A DNA stretch of 64,000 bases from Shimia_B sp039815465. GTDB lineage: Bacteria > Pseudomonadota > Alphaproteobacteria > Rhodobacterales > Rhodobacteraceae. Position numbers and translations under genes: made by a program. The first letter of the stretch is position 1. Each line of letters begins with the position of its first letter. The stretch covers positions 53,669-117,668 of the forward strand of contig JBCBZG010000010.1 in the NCBI GenBank assembly GCA_039815465.1. Reading direction: 5' to 3'. Positions 17,523 to 25,862 of this stretch are shown piece after piece. The notes under the pieces were generated by a model. The model did not search any database and had not been told where the DNA came from. It saw nothing but the letters and a program-made list of their open reading frames with translations.

Positions 17523-18892
17523 TACCCCGCTGAGAGCCGGGCGACAGCCTCCCGCTGCGCGCGCAGGACAGGCGCGAGCGGGACGCTCACCATCGCGCCA
17601 TCCGCCACGATTCGGCGCCCCTCGACAAAGAGGTCCCGAACCGCGCGGGGACCGGCCAGGAGAAACGCCGCCGGGTCCCAGCTGCCCGCGCTCTCAACAC
17701 CGCTGACGTCCCAGATCGCGATATCCGCCCTTTTGCCAACCTCCAAAGCGCCGATGTCGTCACGCCCCAGCACCTGCGCGCCGCCGCGCGTTGCGATCTC
17801 CAGCGCCTCCATCGGGCCCATGGCCCCGCCGCCGCCCACCACGCGCTGCAAAAGCATCGCTTGGCGCGCCTCATCGGCCAAAGAGCCCGCGTCATTGGAC
17901 GCCGACCCGTCCACGCCGAGCCCCACAGGCACCCCCGCATCGCGCATGGCCCGCACCGGCGCGATGCCAGAGGCCAGACGGCAGTTCGAGCACGGACAAT
18001 GCGCCACCCCCGTCCCCGTGCGGGCAAACAGCGCGATCTCATCGGGGTCGAGCTTGACGCAATGGGCGTGCCAGACATCCTCGCCCACCCAGCCCAGGCT
18101 TTCGGCATACTCCCCCGGGCGACAGCCAAAGGTCTCCAACGAATAGGCAACATCCTCGTCGTTTTCAGCCAAGTGCGTGTGCAGCATCACGCCCTTGTCG
18201 CGCGCCAGCACCGCGGCCTCCCGCATCAGGTCGCGCGACACCGAAAAGGGCGAACAGGGCGCCACGCCCACACGGCACAGGGAGCCCTCGGCCGGATCAT
18301 GGAACGCATCGATGACGCGCAGGCAGTCCTCCAGAATGGCGGCCTCATTCTCCACCAGGCTGTCGGGCGGCAACCCCCCCGCGCTTTCGCCAATCGACAT
18401 CGCCCCGCGCGTGGGGTGGAACCGCAGCCCCACCTCCTGCGCCGCCGCGATCGTGTCGTCGAGACGCGCCCCGTTGGGAAACAGATACAAATGATCAGAC
18501 GTCGTCGTGCACCCGCTCAGCGCGAGCTCCGCCAACCCCACCTGAGCGGAGGTAAACATATCGCCCGGCGTCATCCGCGCCCAAATCGGGTAGAGCGTGC
18601 GCAGCCAGTCAAAAAGCGCCACCGATTGCGCCGCAGGCACTGCCCGCGTCATCGTTTGATACAGGTGGTGATGGGTGTTCACGAGCCCCGGCGTGACAAG
18701 ACACCCCGCCGCATTGAGCCTCTCCGCCCCTGCGAGCCTCGCGCCGATCTCCGCGCCGAGCCCTGGGCCAATCTCCGCGATGATGCCGCCGTCGAGCCGG
18801 ATATCGACCCCGCTAAGCACCCGCCGCGTGGCGTCCATGGTCACGACCACATCGGCATTGGCGATGACGGTGCCCCGACGCTCCCCGCTCAC
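17522..18892 (-). CDS. 8-oxoguanine deaminase
   Basis: A 456-residue zinc amidohydrolase of the AtzB/TrzA branch. Metal-site residues: VNTHHHLYQT at 72-80, HTHLAEND near 238, HAHCVKL near 272 and GVDGSASND near 323. HHHLYQTMTRAVPAAQ with the HCPCSNCRLASG segment fits the 8-oxoguanine deaminase type, which turns 8-oxoguanine into urate and clears an oxidised base. Related enzymes act on hydroxylated triazines, so the substrate is a family-level call. ATG 18892 overlaps the hisN stop by four bases, making one transcript with hisN upstream. Confidence 0.85.
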   Translation of the reverse strand: MSGERRGTVIANADVVVTMDATRRVLSGVDIRLDGGIIAEIGPGLGAEIGARLAGAERLNAAGCLVTPGLVNTHHHLYQTMTRAVPAAQSVALFDWLRTLYPIWARMTPGDMFTSAQVGLAELALSGCTTTSDHLYLFPNGARLDDTIAAAQEVGLRFHPTRGAMSIGESAGGLPPDSLVENEAAILEDCLRVIDAFHDPAEGSLCRVGVAPCSPFSVSRDLMREAAVLARDKGVMLHTHLAENDEDVAYSLETFGCRPGEYAESLGWVGEDVWHAHCVKLDPDEIALFARTGTGVAHCPCSNCRLASGIAPVRAMRDAGVPVGLGVDGSASNDAGSLADEARQAMLLQRVVGGGGAMGPMEALEIATRGGAQVLGRDDIGALEVGKRADIAIWDVSGVESAGSWDPAAFLLAGPRAVRDLFVEGRRIVADGAMVSVPLAPVLRAQREAVARLSAG

Positions 18893-19695
18893 GAGGCAGC
18901 CGCCAAAAGCGCCAGCGCCGCGGCGTGGATCACGGGGTTTGCCGCCGCAATCACGCGCCCGCCCCCCTCTGCCGGGCCACCATCCCAGGCGGTGACGACG
19001 CCGCCCGCCCCCTCCACCACGGCCATGGGGCCCTGGATGTCATAAGGCTGCAAACCCGCCTCGATGACGAGATCGGCATGGCCCGCCGCCACAAGCGCAT
19101 AGGCGTAGCAATCCATCCCGTAACGCGTCAGCAGGACCTGAGCGGCAACGGCCTCGAACCCGCGGCGTTCGTCTGCGGTACCGACCTCGGGGAATGTGGT
19201 GAATAAGATCGCCTGGTCGAGCGTCACAGTCTGACGCGTCCGCAAGTCCCGCGCCGCCCCCGCCCGCGACCACTGCGCCGCGCCAAAGCCGCCCTCGAAC
19301 CGCTCACCGATATAGGGCTGATCGACGATGCCATAGACCGGCGCGCCACCCGCATGAACCGCGATGAGCGTGCCCCAGGTGGGCGTCCCCGCAAGGTACC
19401 CGCGCGTGCCATCAATGGGATCAAGCACCCAAGTCAGCCCGGTTTGCGATGGGATCGCGGCCTGCTCCTCCCCCAAAATACCGTCACCGGGGCGTAGCTC
19501 GGCCAGCACCGCGCGCATGGCCGCCTCGCCCGCGCGGTCGCCCTGCGTCACCGGGTCAAAGCCCGCGCCCGGGTCCTTATCATCGGCCAAAAGTCCCGCG
19601 CCGCGAAAATAGCGCAGCGTTTCCACCCGCGCCGCATCCGCGCAGGCCCGCGCGACACCGCGCAGCTCATCCTGAAGTGATTGATCTATCTGCAT
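18889..19695 (-). CDS. hisN: Histidinol-phosphatase, inositol monophosphatase family
   Basis: 268 residues. Mg2+-dependent phosphatase that removes phosphate from histidinol phosphate in histidine synthesis. ILGEEQ (near 73-78) and DPIDGTRGYLAG (92-103) are the two metal-binding motifs of the family; YDIQGPMAVVEGAGG near 215 is the third. Thr and Arg in DGTRGY match HisN-type rather than CysQ-type members. It is the first gene of a two-gene unit with the downstream deaminase (ATGA overlap). No other his gene is in the window. Confidence 0.87.
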   Translation of the reverse strand: MQIDQSLQDELRGVARACADAARVETLRYFRGAGLLADDKDPGAGFDPVTQGDRAGEAAMRAVLAELRPGDGILGEEQAAIPSQTGLTWVLDPIDGTRGYLAGTPTWGTLIAVHAGGAPVYGIVDQPYIGERFEGGFGAAQWSRAGAARDLRTRQTVTLDQAILFTTFPEVGTADERRGFEAVAAQVLLTRYGMDCYAYALVAAGHADLVIEAGLQPYDIQGPMAVVEGAGGVVTAWDGGPAEGGGRVIAAANPVIHAAALALLAAAS

Positions 19696-19797
19696 ATCGC
19701 GCCCCTAAACCACATCTTGGCTAGGGGGCACTGCGGCGGGCGTCAAGCCAGCCGTTTCATGGGGCCGACCGCCGACCCCGGGCGCGCGCCAGGTGTT

Positions 19798-20163
19798 CTA
19801 CGACACGTCGCTGAGCACGCGGGCCAGGTCAAACAACCGCCGCCGCTGATTTTCCGGGATCGCGTAGTAGGAACGCACAAGCTCCAACGCTTCTTTATCA
19901 GCCAAAATATCGTCCGAGCGGCCATCGCCTGCCTCGTCCTCGTCGGCCTCCAAACCCAGGAAAAAGAAGTTCACCGGCACATCCAGCGCCTCACCAATAT
20001 CCCAAAGGCGGGACGCGCTGACCCGGTTCATGCCCGTTTCATACTTTTGGATCTGCTGAAATTTTATGCCAACCTGCTCGGCGAGTTGCTGTTGGGTCAC
20101 CCCAACCATCCAGCGCCGGTGTCGGATGCGCTTCCCCACATGTACGTCAACGGGATGCTTCAT
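19798..20163 (-). CDS. XRE-family transcriptional regulator
   Basis: 121 residues: a Cro/CI helix-turn-helix at about 8-62 (VGKRIRHRRWMVGVTQQQLA, then KFQQIQKYETGMNRVSASRL), followed by an acidic linker and a C-terminal helix pair with ELVRSYYAIPENQRRRLFDL. This form is widespread in Rhodobacterales, usually as several paralogues per genome. ATG 20163 has an excellent AAGGAG seven bases upstream, so the longer frame to 20238 is rejected. It diverges from the quinone oxidoreductase gene; targets unknown. Confidence 0.9.
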   Translation of the reverse strand: MKHPVDVHVGKRIRHRRWMVGVTQQQLAEQVGIKFQQIQKYETGMNRVSASRLWDIGEALDVPVNFFFLGLEADEDEAGDGRSDDILADKEALELVRSYYAIPENQRRRLFDLARVLSDVS

Positions 20164-20236
20164 ACAGTTACTCCTTACCATGAAACGCCGCTCCACCGGG
20201 CAATTCCCGTGTAACACGAAGCGCCTGCGCCCACAC

Positions 20237-20257
20237 AACCTGACGTTTTGTTAGGTT
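20237..20257 (-). promoter_or_regulatory. Dyad upstream of the XRE gene, possible operator
   Basis: AACCTGA-CGTTTTG-TTAGGTT is a 7-bp dyad with one mismatch, 74 bp from the XRE start and within the divergent intergenic region. Autoregulation by the XRE protein is a reasonable guess. A second dyad, GTGAA-AAAATG-TTCAC at 20315-20330, lies closer to the quinone oxidoreductase. Confidence 0.35.
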
Positions 20258-20433
20258 TTCGGAGGGGTTGGGGGCATGCGCGCCACCTGAAGCACCCCGT
20301 GCGGCGCACAAGTGGTGAAAAAATGTTCACTGCGATTAAATTTTAGTCACTCGATTTGCATCCGCTTGCACTGCGCGCCCCGCGCGGCCATCACCCGCCT
20401 ACGCCCCGCCCCGACCCAAAAGGAAGGACCCCC

Positions 20434-21402
20434 ATGCGCGCCCTCCAAGTCACCGAATTCTCCACGCCGCCTGTGTTCCGCGACCTGCCCCGCCCCGATC
20501 CCGCCGCGCGAGAGGTGCGCGTGCGCGTGGCCGCCTGCGGGCTCAACTACGCCGACCTCTTGTTGATCAAAGGCCAGTACCAGGAAACGCCCGAGCCACC
20601 CTTTACGCTAGGCCTAGAAATCGCGGGGGTCGTGGACGCGCTGGGGGAGGGTGTCACCGGGCTCAGCATCGGGGACCGCGTGATGGTCTATGGCGGCAGC
20701 GGCGGGCTGGCCGACTACTGCATCGCGCCCGCAAGCGCCTGCCTGCCGATCCCAGATGTGATGAGCTTTGCGGACGCCGCAGGGTTCCAGATCGCCTATG
20801 GCACCTCGCACCTGGCGCTCGTGAACCGCGCGGCAGTGCGAAGCGGTGAAACGCTGCTCGTGCTCGGCGCGGCGGGGGGCGTGGGGCTCACCGCGGTCGA
20901 AATCGGCGCCGCGCTCGGCGCGCGTGTCATCGCTGTGGCGCGCGGGGCCGACAAATGCGCCACCGCCGCAGCCGCAGGCGCGTCCGAGACGATCGACGCC
21001 ACCGACCCAGAGCTTTTGGCAAAGCTCAAAGCCGCAGGAGGCGCCGATGTGGTCTACGACCCCGTGGGCGGTGCGCTCGGCGAAACGGCGCTGCGCGCCT
21101 GCAACCGCGGCGCCCGCGTCCTCGTCATCGGCTTTGCGTCCGGCGACCACCCGCAGGTAAAGCTCAACCACATGCTCGTCAAAAACATCGCCATCCACGG
21201 CTTCTACTGGGGCGGCTACCTGTCGCTCGACCCGGCCGCCTTGCGCGAGTCGCTCTCCGACCTCCTAGAGATGTACGAGCACGGGCAGATCAAACCCCAT
21301 ATCGGCCTCACCGCACCGCTGGACGCGGCGCCCGAGGCGCTCGAAAAGCTCCGCCGCCGCGAAACGACAGGCAAAGTGGTGATCACCATGGCGGAGGGTT
21401 GA
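20434..21402 (+). CDS. NADPH:quinone oxidoreductase, zinc-free MDR family
   Basis: 322 residues of the medium-chain dehydrogenase/reductase superfamily, quinone oxidoreductase (zeta-crystallin) branch. The GroES-like N-terminal domain (1-120) lacks the catalytic-zinc Cys/His set. The Rossmann motif GAAGGVGLTAVEIG lies near 145-160, followed by VARGADKCATAAAAGAS, typical of NADPH-binding members. AGGAAGGAC precedes ATG 20434; the frame's earlier start at 20356 lacks a site. Its last 20 bases overlap the end of the convergent RTX gene. Confidence 0.9.
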   Translation: MRALQVTEFSTPPVFRDLPRPDPAAREVRVRVAACGLNYADLLLIKGQYQETPEPPFTLGLEIAGVVDALGEGVTGLSIGDRVMVYGGSGGLADYCIAPASACLPIPDVMSFADAAGFQIAYGTSHLALVNRAAVRSGETLLVLGAAGGVGLTAVEIGAALGARVIAVARGADKCATAAAAGASETIDATDPELLAKLKAAGGADVVYDPVGGALGETALRACNRGARVLVIGFASGDHPQVKLNHMLVKNIAIHGFYWGGYLSLDPAALRESLSDLLEMYEHGQIKPHIGLTAPLDAAPEALEKLRRRETTGKVVITMAEG

Positions 21403-22426
21403 TGAACTGGATCATATCCGCCGTGAACTCCCCGCGCGTCACGGTGATCTCAACAATGTGGAGCAAGCCATAGTCAACGGGATCGACTGTACGCAGTTCG
21501 TAGGTACCGTTGCTCTCGTACACGCCAATCGTGTCCATGTAGCGCTCAGCCGCCTCTTCTAGAGTGGCACCATGATAGGTGCCCAAAAAGTTCTTGGTGA
21601 GGCTTTCGATGTCGATGACGAGAGTGTCCCTATAAGGGTCAAAGTCGGTGATCTGCTGCCCATTACCAATATTTCCATCCACGATGACAAATGTATCTTC
21701 GCCATGCCCTCCGGCGGCAATGGCGCCCATATCCATCACGATCGTGTCGTCCCCGGAATGACCAAAGATATGTGTTAAAGCGTCATCGCCGGACACAAAC
21801 TCAATGTAGTCATCCCCCGGACCACCATCGATCACCCCGAAGAGCTGCGTCAGAAAACTGGGCGCAGTCGAGTAGTCCGGCGAGGTCACGCTGATCACAT
21901 CATCCCCTTGTCCGCCATAAGCGTAAACAGGTGCCGCATCCTCGGCGGTGACATGGATCTCATCATCACCATCACCCCCGTCAGCCGTGACAGTCTCGCT
22001 GCCTGATACCGTGAGATGATCATCCCCATCGCCGCCAAAGGCCCGCGCATCCAGGGCCGCCGCAACGATTACATCATCCCCCGCGTCGCCTAAAACAAAG
22101 CTCGTGGTATCGAGCGCCACGTCATCAATGAGCTCATCATCGCCCGGCCCGCCGAGCAGCATATCATCGCCCGCGCCCCCGACGAGCAGATCATCGCCAC
22201 CCTCGCCCCGCACCACGTCATCGCCCGCGCCACCGCTCAGATCGTCGCCCGCATCAGTCCCAATGAGCGTGTCCGCGCCGTCGGTGCCTGTCTGCGTAAC
22301 GCCGTCGCTGTCCTCCTCAGACCGCGTCCGTCCGTCACTGTCCTCGTCAGAGCTGTCCGCATCGACATAGTCAACGACCGCGCCCGCACCGGCAATTCCC
22401 GCAAAAACAAGAAGTATTTCAAACAT
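21383..22426 (-). CDS. RTX-type calcium-binding repeat protein
   Basis: 347 residues. A hydrophobic N-terminus (MFEILLVFAGIAGAGAVV) and a short acidic Asp/Ser linker precede nine-residue RTX repeats such as GGAGDDVVR, GGAGDDMLL and GGPGDDELI from about residue 50, with degenerate repeats to about 260. A C-terminal segment with ITDFDPYRDTLVID follows. Such Ca2+-binding beta-rolls are found on secreted or surface proteins. The N-terminal helix resembles an anchor rather than a cleaved signal. No type I exporter lies nearby. Its third-codon GC is lower than its neighbours', and the start has only a weak ribosome-binding site. Confidence 0.83.
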   Translation of the reverse strand: MFEILLVFAGIAGAGAVVDYVDADSSDEDSDGRTRSEEDSDGVTQTGTDGADTLIGTDAGDDLSGGAGDDVVRGEGGDDLLVGGAGDDMLLGGPGDDELIDDVALDTTSFVLGDAGDDVIVAAALDARAFGGDGDDHLTVSGSETVTADGGDGDDEIHVTAEDAAPVYAYGGQGDDVISVTSPDYSTAPSFLTQLFGVIDGGPGDDYIEFVSGDDALTHIFGHSGDDTIVMDMGAIAAGGHGEDTFVIVDGNIGNGQQITDFDPYRDTLVIDIESLTKNFLGTYHGATLEEAAERYMDTIGVYESNGTYELRTVDPVDYGLLHIVEITVTRGEFTADMIQFINPPPW

Positions 22427-22440
22427 GAGAGCGCATCCAA

Positions 22441-22467
22441 ATTGAAATGCCCGCCACGCATTTCAAT
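22441..22467 (-). promoter_or_regulatory. Perfect 10-bp inverted repeat before the RTX gene
   Basis: ATTGAAATGC, CCGCCAC, GCATTTCAAT: a perfect 27-bp dyad starting 15 bp upstream of the RTX start codon. It could be an operator or an RNA hairpin controlling translation. The rest of 22427-22586 is relatively AT-rich, as expected of a promoter. Confidence 0.5.
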
Positions 22468-22586
22468 AAATGCGCAGCCAACCAATACTATTGCTTGTTC
22501 CCAACCACTCTTAAGAGACTAGCAAACTAAACCTAAACGGGTAAAGCCCGCAATTCTTCGCCCTTTAGGATCGGGTGCAAACGCCC

Positions 22587-23438
22587 CTACCCCCGATACG
22601 CCTCCCGCAAGAGCCGCGACAGGGCCTCCAGCGGCTCCGACGCTTTCGCCGTCTGGGTGTAGAGGTTCACCTTATGCACCGACAGCTCCGGCAACGCGCC
22701 ACCATGGGCGATGCGCTCAAAATGCGCGGGCTCCGATCCCGCCAGCATCGCGTGCACGGCCAAATCAGCACTCACCGACGCCTCAATCGTGCGGGTGGAG
22801 TTCGATTCCACCGCCATCTCCCACGCGATATCGGCCAGGTCGAGCGACCGCTGAACCTCGCGGCGAAAGATACAGTTATGCTCAAACGCCAACCTGAGCG
22901 GCCGCGACCGCCACGCCACACCGCCGGGCGCGCCAACCCAGTTCAGCGGCGCCTCCGTCAGCGTCTGCCCCCCCGCACTCAGGTCACTCTCCGTCGTCAG
23001 GATCACATCGCATTCGCCCTGCTCGAACTGGCGCTTGAGCCCCCGCGTGAACGACGAAATCAGCTGCACCTTCATCCGCGGATATTCCGCCGCAAAGGTC
23101 TGTAGAACGCGCGGGATATGCGGGTAGACGATGTCGTGAGGCACGCCCAGCGTGATCTCCCCCTCGTAGCTGTCGCCCGTCAAGCGGCGCAGCGCCTCGT
23201 CATTGAGCGCTAGCATCCGCCGCGCGAACCCCAAAAGCTGCTCGCCCGACGCCGTCAGCGCCACCGCCCGCGCCGACCGGTCCAAAAGCCCGATGCCCAT
23301 GGACTCTTCGAGCCGCTTGAGCTGCATCGACACCGCCGACTGCGTGAGGTTCAGCGCACCCGCCGCGCGCGTCACCCCGCCAAGGTCCGCCACCGCCACA
23401 AAGGACCGGAGCGCTGTGAGATCGAGATTTCGGGCCAT
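22587..23438 (-). CDS. LysR-family transcriptional regulator
   Basis: 283 residues. The winged helix-turn-helix at 1-65 (LDLTALRSFVAVADLGGVTR, then LTQSAVSMQLKRLEESMG) is followed by a periplasmic-binding-like effector domain from about residue 90 (EGEITLGVPHDIVYPHIP). It diverges from a DUF1127 gene with a clear dyad between them, the classical LysR arrangement of an autoregulated gene controlling its neighbour. Ligand unknown. Confidence 0.93.
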   Translation of the reverse strand: MARNLDLTALRSFVAVADLGGVTRAAGALNLTQSAVSMQLKRLEESMGIGLLDRSARAVALTASGEQLLGFARRMLALNDEALRRLTGDSYEGEITLGVPHDIVYPHIPRVLQTFAAEYPRMKVQLISSFTRGLKRQFEQGECDVILTTESDLSAGGQTLTEAPLNWVGAPGGVAWRSRPLRLAFEHNCIFRREVQRSLDLADIAWEMAVESNSTRTIEASVSADLAVHAMLAGSEPAHFERIAHGGALPELSVHKVNLYTQTAKASEPLEALSRLLREAYRG

Positions 23439-23480
23439 ATCACGTTTCCTGATGCTTCACTAAACTATCATTCATTTTCA

Positions 23481-23503
23481 ATATGGATCAAAACAGTCCA
23501 TAT
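23481..23503. promoter_or_regulatory. LysR-type operator candidate between lysR and the DUF1127 gene
   Basis: ATATGGA, a 9-base spacer, TCCATAT: a perfect interrupted dyad containing the T-N11-A spacing preferred by LysR proteins. It is 43 bp from the lysR start and 53 bp from the DUF1127 start, so one bound regulator could touch both promoters. Confidence 0.55.
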
Positions 23504-23555
23504 GATCAAGCATCCTGATACGACACCACGCTTTGATCACCGAAAGGACGACAAC

Positions 23556-23774
23556 ATGGCCCGCTCCATCACCCTGCCCTCCGCACTCACCACGCCCCGG
23601 AACCGCCCTGCGAAAACCCCCACGCTCTGGACGCTGCTCACGCTCGCCCGCTCCCGCGCGGACCTGCGCAAGCTCGACGCGCGCGGGCTCCAGGACATCG
23701 GCCTGACGGCTGAGGATGCCCGCACAGAGGCCGATCGCCCGCTTTGGGACGTGCCCGCCGCCTGGCGCCGCTAA
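23556..23774 (+). CDS. DUF1127-domain small protein
   Basis: 72 residues, basic. The C-terminal half LARSRADLRKLDARGLQDIG is the DUF1127 (YjiS-like) motif. In other alphaproteobacteria, small DUF1127 proteins have been linked to RNA turnover and to phosphate or carbon metabolism; that is family knowledge only. AAAGGAC lies upstream of ATG 23556, so the open frame to 23502 is trimmed. It faces the LysR gene. Confidence 0.85.
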   Translation: MARSITLPSALTTPRNRPAKTPTLWTLLTLARSRADLRKLDARGLQDIGLTAEDARTEADRPLWDVPAAWRR

Positions 23775-23960
23775 TTTCAGCACCCCTTGTTGCACACGCA
23801 TCAAGTTGCCCCAGGCACAGAGAAGTTGAGGCGAAAAGCCACCGATTTGCCCGCGTTTTCACCTGACAGACCGCTTGAAAAAGCGGTGGTATCCTCCAAT
23901 ATCTGTCAGGAATGCGTGGGCAGGTCCGCTCCGCGCTCAGATGCTCATTTGGAGGCGTAA

Positions 23961-24758
23961 ATGGCAGAATATCAGACGATCCGCCCCGCCGTCGGTGCAC
24001 GCGCGGCAGAGATCGACGCAGGGCTTCGCGCCCACATGAACAAAGTCTACGGCACGATGTCCGTGGGCATGATGATCACGGCGCTGATGGCGTGGGCCAT
24101 CTCCGGCCTGGCGACGACGACGGATCCGTCGGCGGCGGCCGCACAGCTGGCCAACGGCACGTTGCTGACGTCGCTGGGCTCCGCGATTTACCTGTCGCCG
24201 CTGCGCTGGGTGATCATGTTCGCACCGCTGGCCGTGCTGTTCCTGGGCATGGGCGCCGTGATGCGCAACGCATCCGCGGCGGGCGCGCAGCTGTTCTTCT
24301 TTGTGTTCGCAACGCTCATCGGTCTGTCGCTTAGCTCGATCTTCATCGTCTACACGGCGTTCTCGATCACGCAGACGTTCCTCGTGACGGCCATCGCATT
24401 CGCGGGTCTGAGCCTCTACGGCTACACCACGAAGCGTGACCTCAGCGGCTGGGGCACGTTCCTGATGATGGGCCTGATCGGGCTTCTCGTCGCGATGGTC
24501 GTGAACCTGGTGCTCGGCGCGTTCTTTGGCATCTCTTCGCCCGCGCTGATGTTCGCGATCTCCGCCATCGGCGTGCTGATCTTTGCAGGCCTCACCGCCT
24601 ACGACACGCAGAACATCAAAAGCGAATACGTCGCCCACGCGCAGTATGGCGACCAGGAATGGCTGGACAAATCCGCGATCTTCGGCGCGCTGACGATGTA
24701 CCTGAACTTCCTGAATATGTTCCAGTTCCTGCTCTTCTTCTTGGGCAACCAAGAGTAA
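23961..24758 (+). CDS. Bax inhibitor-1/YccA-family membrane protein
   Basis: 265 residues with seven hydrophobic segments starting near residue 33 (MSVGMMITALMAWAISGLA). The C-terminal half has the family's AYDTQNIK (near 215) and LNFLNMFQFLLFFLG at the end. Family members act as pH-dependent Ca2+ leaks or interact with the FtsH protease in the inner membrane. GGAGG lies five bases before the ATG. An intrinsic terminator follows 26 bases after the stop. Confidence 0.93.
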   Translation: MAEYQTIRPAVGARAAEIDAGLRAHMNKVYGTMSVGMMITALMAWAISGLATTTDPSAAAAQLANGTLLTSLGSAIYLSPLRWVIMFAPLAVLFLGMGAVMRNASAAGAQLFFFVFATLIGLSLSSIFIVYTAFSITQTFLVTAIAFAGLSLYGYTTKRDLSGWGTFLMMGLIGLLVAMVVNLVLGAFFGISSPALMFAISAIGVLIFAGLTAYDTQNIKSEYVAHAQYGDQEWLDKSAIFGALTMYLNFLNMFQFLLFFLGNQE

Positions 24759-24784
24759 CGAAGACCAGGGCAATAGAGACCTGA

Positions 24785-24808
24785 GGCCGCCCCACCGGGC
24801 GGCCTTTT
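24785..24808 (+). terminator. Intrinsic terminator after the BI-1 gene
   Basis: GGCCGCCC-CACC-GGGCGGCC followed by TTTT: a perfect 8-bp stem with a T run. Confidence 0.88.
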
Positions 24809-24821
24809 GCGTTGGGGGGCG

Positions 24822-24868
24822 CCGAAATCTTTCAAAGATTTCGGACCGGAAACTTTCAAAGTTTCCGG
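24822..24868. repeat. Twin odd-length palindromes
   Basis: CCGAAATCTTT-C-AAAGATTTCGG (24822-24844) and CCGGAAACTTT-C-AAAGTTTCCGG (24846-24868) are two perfect 11-bp-arm palindromes, one base apart, each with a single C centre. The second overlaps the end of the P-loop gene. The same twin layout occurs at 26742-26787 and 62471-62517. Confidence 0.8.
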
Positions 24869-25380
24869 CACCCGGGGAGACTGTCGAGCCAGGCGTTGAC
24901 CTCTGCGATGGTGGTCAGGCGGGCTTTGTGGCCTGGGAACGCCGCGTAGGTGCGCGCCATCCGTCGGCGGCCCGGGCGCGCTGTGCGTAAGATGAACCAG
25001 AGGAACTCGAGCGTTTCGGCGTGGAACTGCTCCGGGCAACCCTCGGGGAGGTCCGGCCGCGTCTGGCCGTGGTAGCGCCAGGACCGCGCCAGCACCCGGT
25101 AGAGGCGCCGAATAAGGCCCACATCCACCCACACCAGCGTATCCGCACGCGCCAGGCGGGTGGGCCAACTTTTGGACAGGCCCCCCTCGATGATCCAGCG
25201 GTCCTTTTCCTCCTCCGCGCGGATTAGGGGGAGCTTTTCGACCATCGGCCGCTCCACCCAGCCCGCCATCCAGTGGATGTGATCGAGGTGTACCACAGGC
25301 AGCCCCATACGCGCCGCGAGCGCCCGCGCGAGTGTGGATTTCCCGGCGCCGGGCTGGCCGATCACCATGACGCGCTTCAC
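24856..25380 (-). CDS. P-loop nucleoside/adenylate-kinase-like protein
   Basis: 174 residues. GQPGAGKSTLA near residues 8-18 is a Walker A loop; LPVVHLDHIHW follows as in the FlaR/topology-modulation and AAA_17 groups of small kinases. RWIIEGG near 70 is the second family signature. The start is GTG 25380 inside the stop of the GNAT gene (GTGA overlap), not the longer frame to 25503. The substrate is not known. It is the last gene of the HIT-GNAT-kinase unit. Confidence 0.82.
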   Translation of the reverse strand: MKRVMVIGQPGAGKSTLARALAARMGLPVVHLDHIHWMAGWVERPMVEKLPLIRAEEEKDRWIIEGGLSKSWPTRLARADTLVWVDVGLIRRLYRVLARSWRYHGQTRPDLPEGCPEQFHAETLEFLWFILRTARPGRRRMARTYAAFPGHKARLTTIAEVNAWLDSLPGCRKL

Positions 25381-25862
25381 AGCTCCCGCTCCATCCGCAT
25401 GGCGGGGAAGTCGATGGCGCCTTGGAGCTGTACGACCATGGGCCCGAGTTCCCGAAAGCCTACGGCGCTGTAGAACGGCACGGCGGTCAGGGTCGCCCAA
25501 CACTCCATCCCCGTGAGCCCGGCATCTGCGGCGGCCGCAAAGCTCCGCTCCATGATCGCGCGCCCCACCCCACGGCGAAGCGCGCGGTCATCGGTGACGA
25601 CGTGCCGGATGTCGCCCCACCCCGGCCGTGCCCGCGATTGTGTCCAGCCGCCCGCGCCCAGGATCGCGCCACCGTCATCCGCCACGTAATAGGTCCCTGA
25701 CGTCATCAGCGCTGGCTGCGCCCGGGTCATCGCCGGGAGCGCGGCCACCAGAACGCTGGGCGGGTAATCCGCCTTGAGAAGCCGCGGATAGGACCGCTGC
25801 AACAGCGCATCCACCGCCCCCGTGTCTGCGCGCGTCGCTGCCCGGATCGTGATCTCACCCAT
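25377..25862 (-). CDS. GNAT-family N-acetyltransferase
   Basis: 161 residues, one GNAT fold. The acetyl-CoA loop is RHVVTDDRALRRGVGRAIME (about 86-105), matching V-x-P-x-x-R-x-x-G-x-G in form. CWATLTAVPFYSAVGF near 120-135 is the common GNAT C-terminal motif. It overlaps the upstream HIT gene by 8 bases and the downstream kinase gene by 4, so the three are co-translated. Target unknown. Confidence 0.9.
   Translation of the reverse strand: MGEITIRAATRADTGAVDALLQRSYPRLLKADYPPSVLVAALPAMTRAQPALMTSGTYYVADDGGAILGAGGWTQSRARPGWGDIRHVVTDDRALRRGVGRAIMERSFAAAADAGLTGMECWATLTAVPFYSAVGFRELGPMVVQLQGAIDFPAMRMEREL

Noticed and set aside
17861..19045. A 394-codon plus-strand frame
   Set aside because: Shadow of the 8-oxoguanine deaminase and hisN genes, both of which have clear catalytic motifs.
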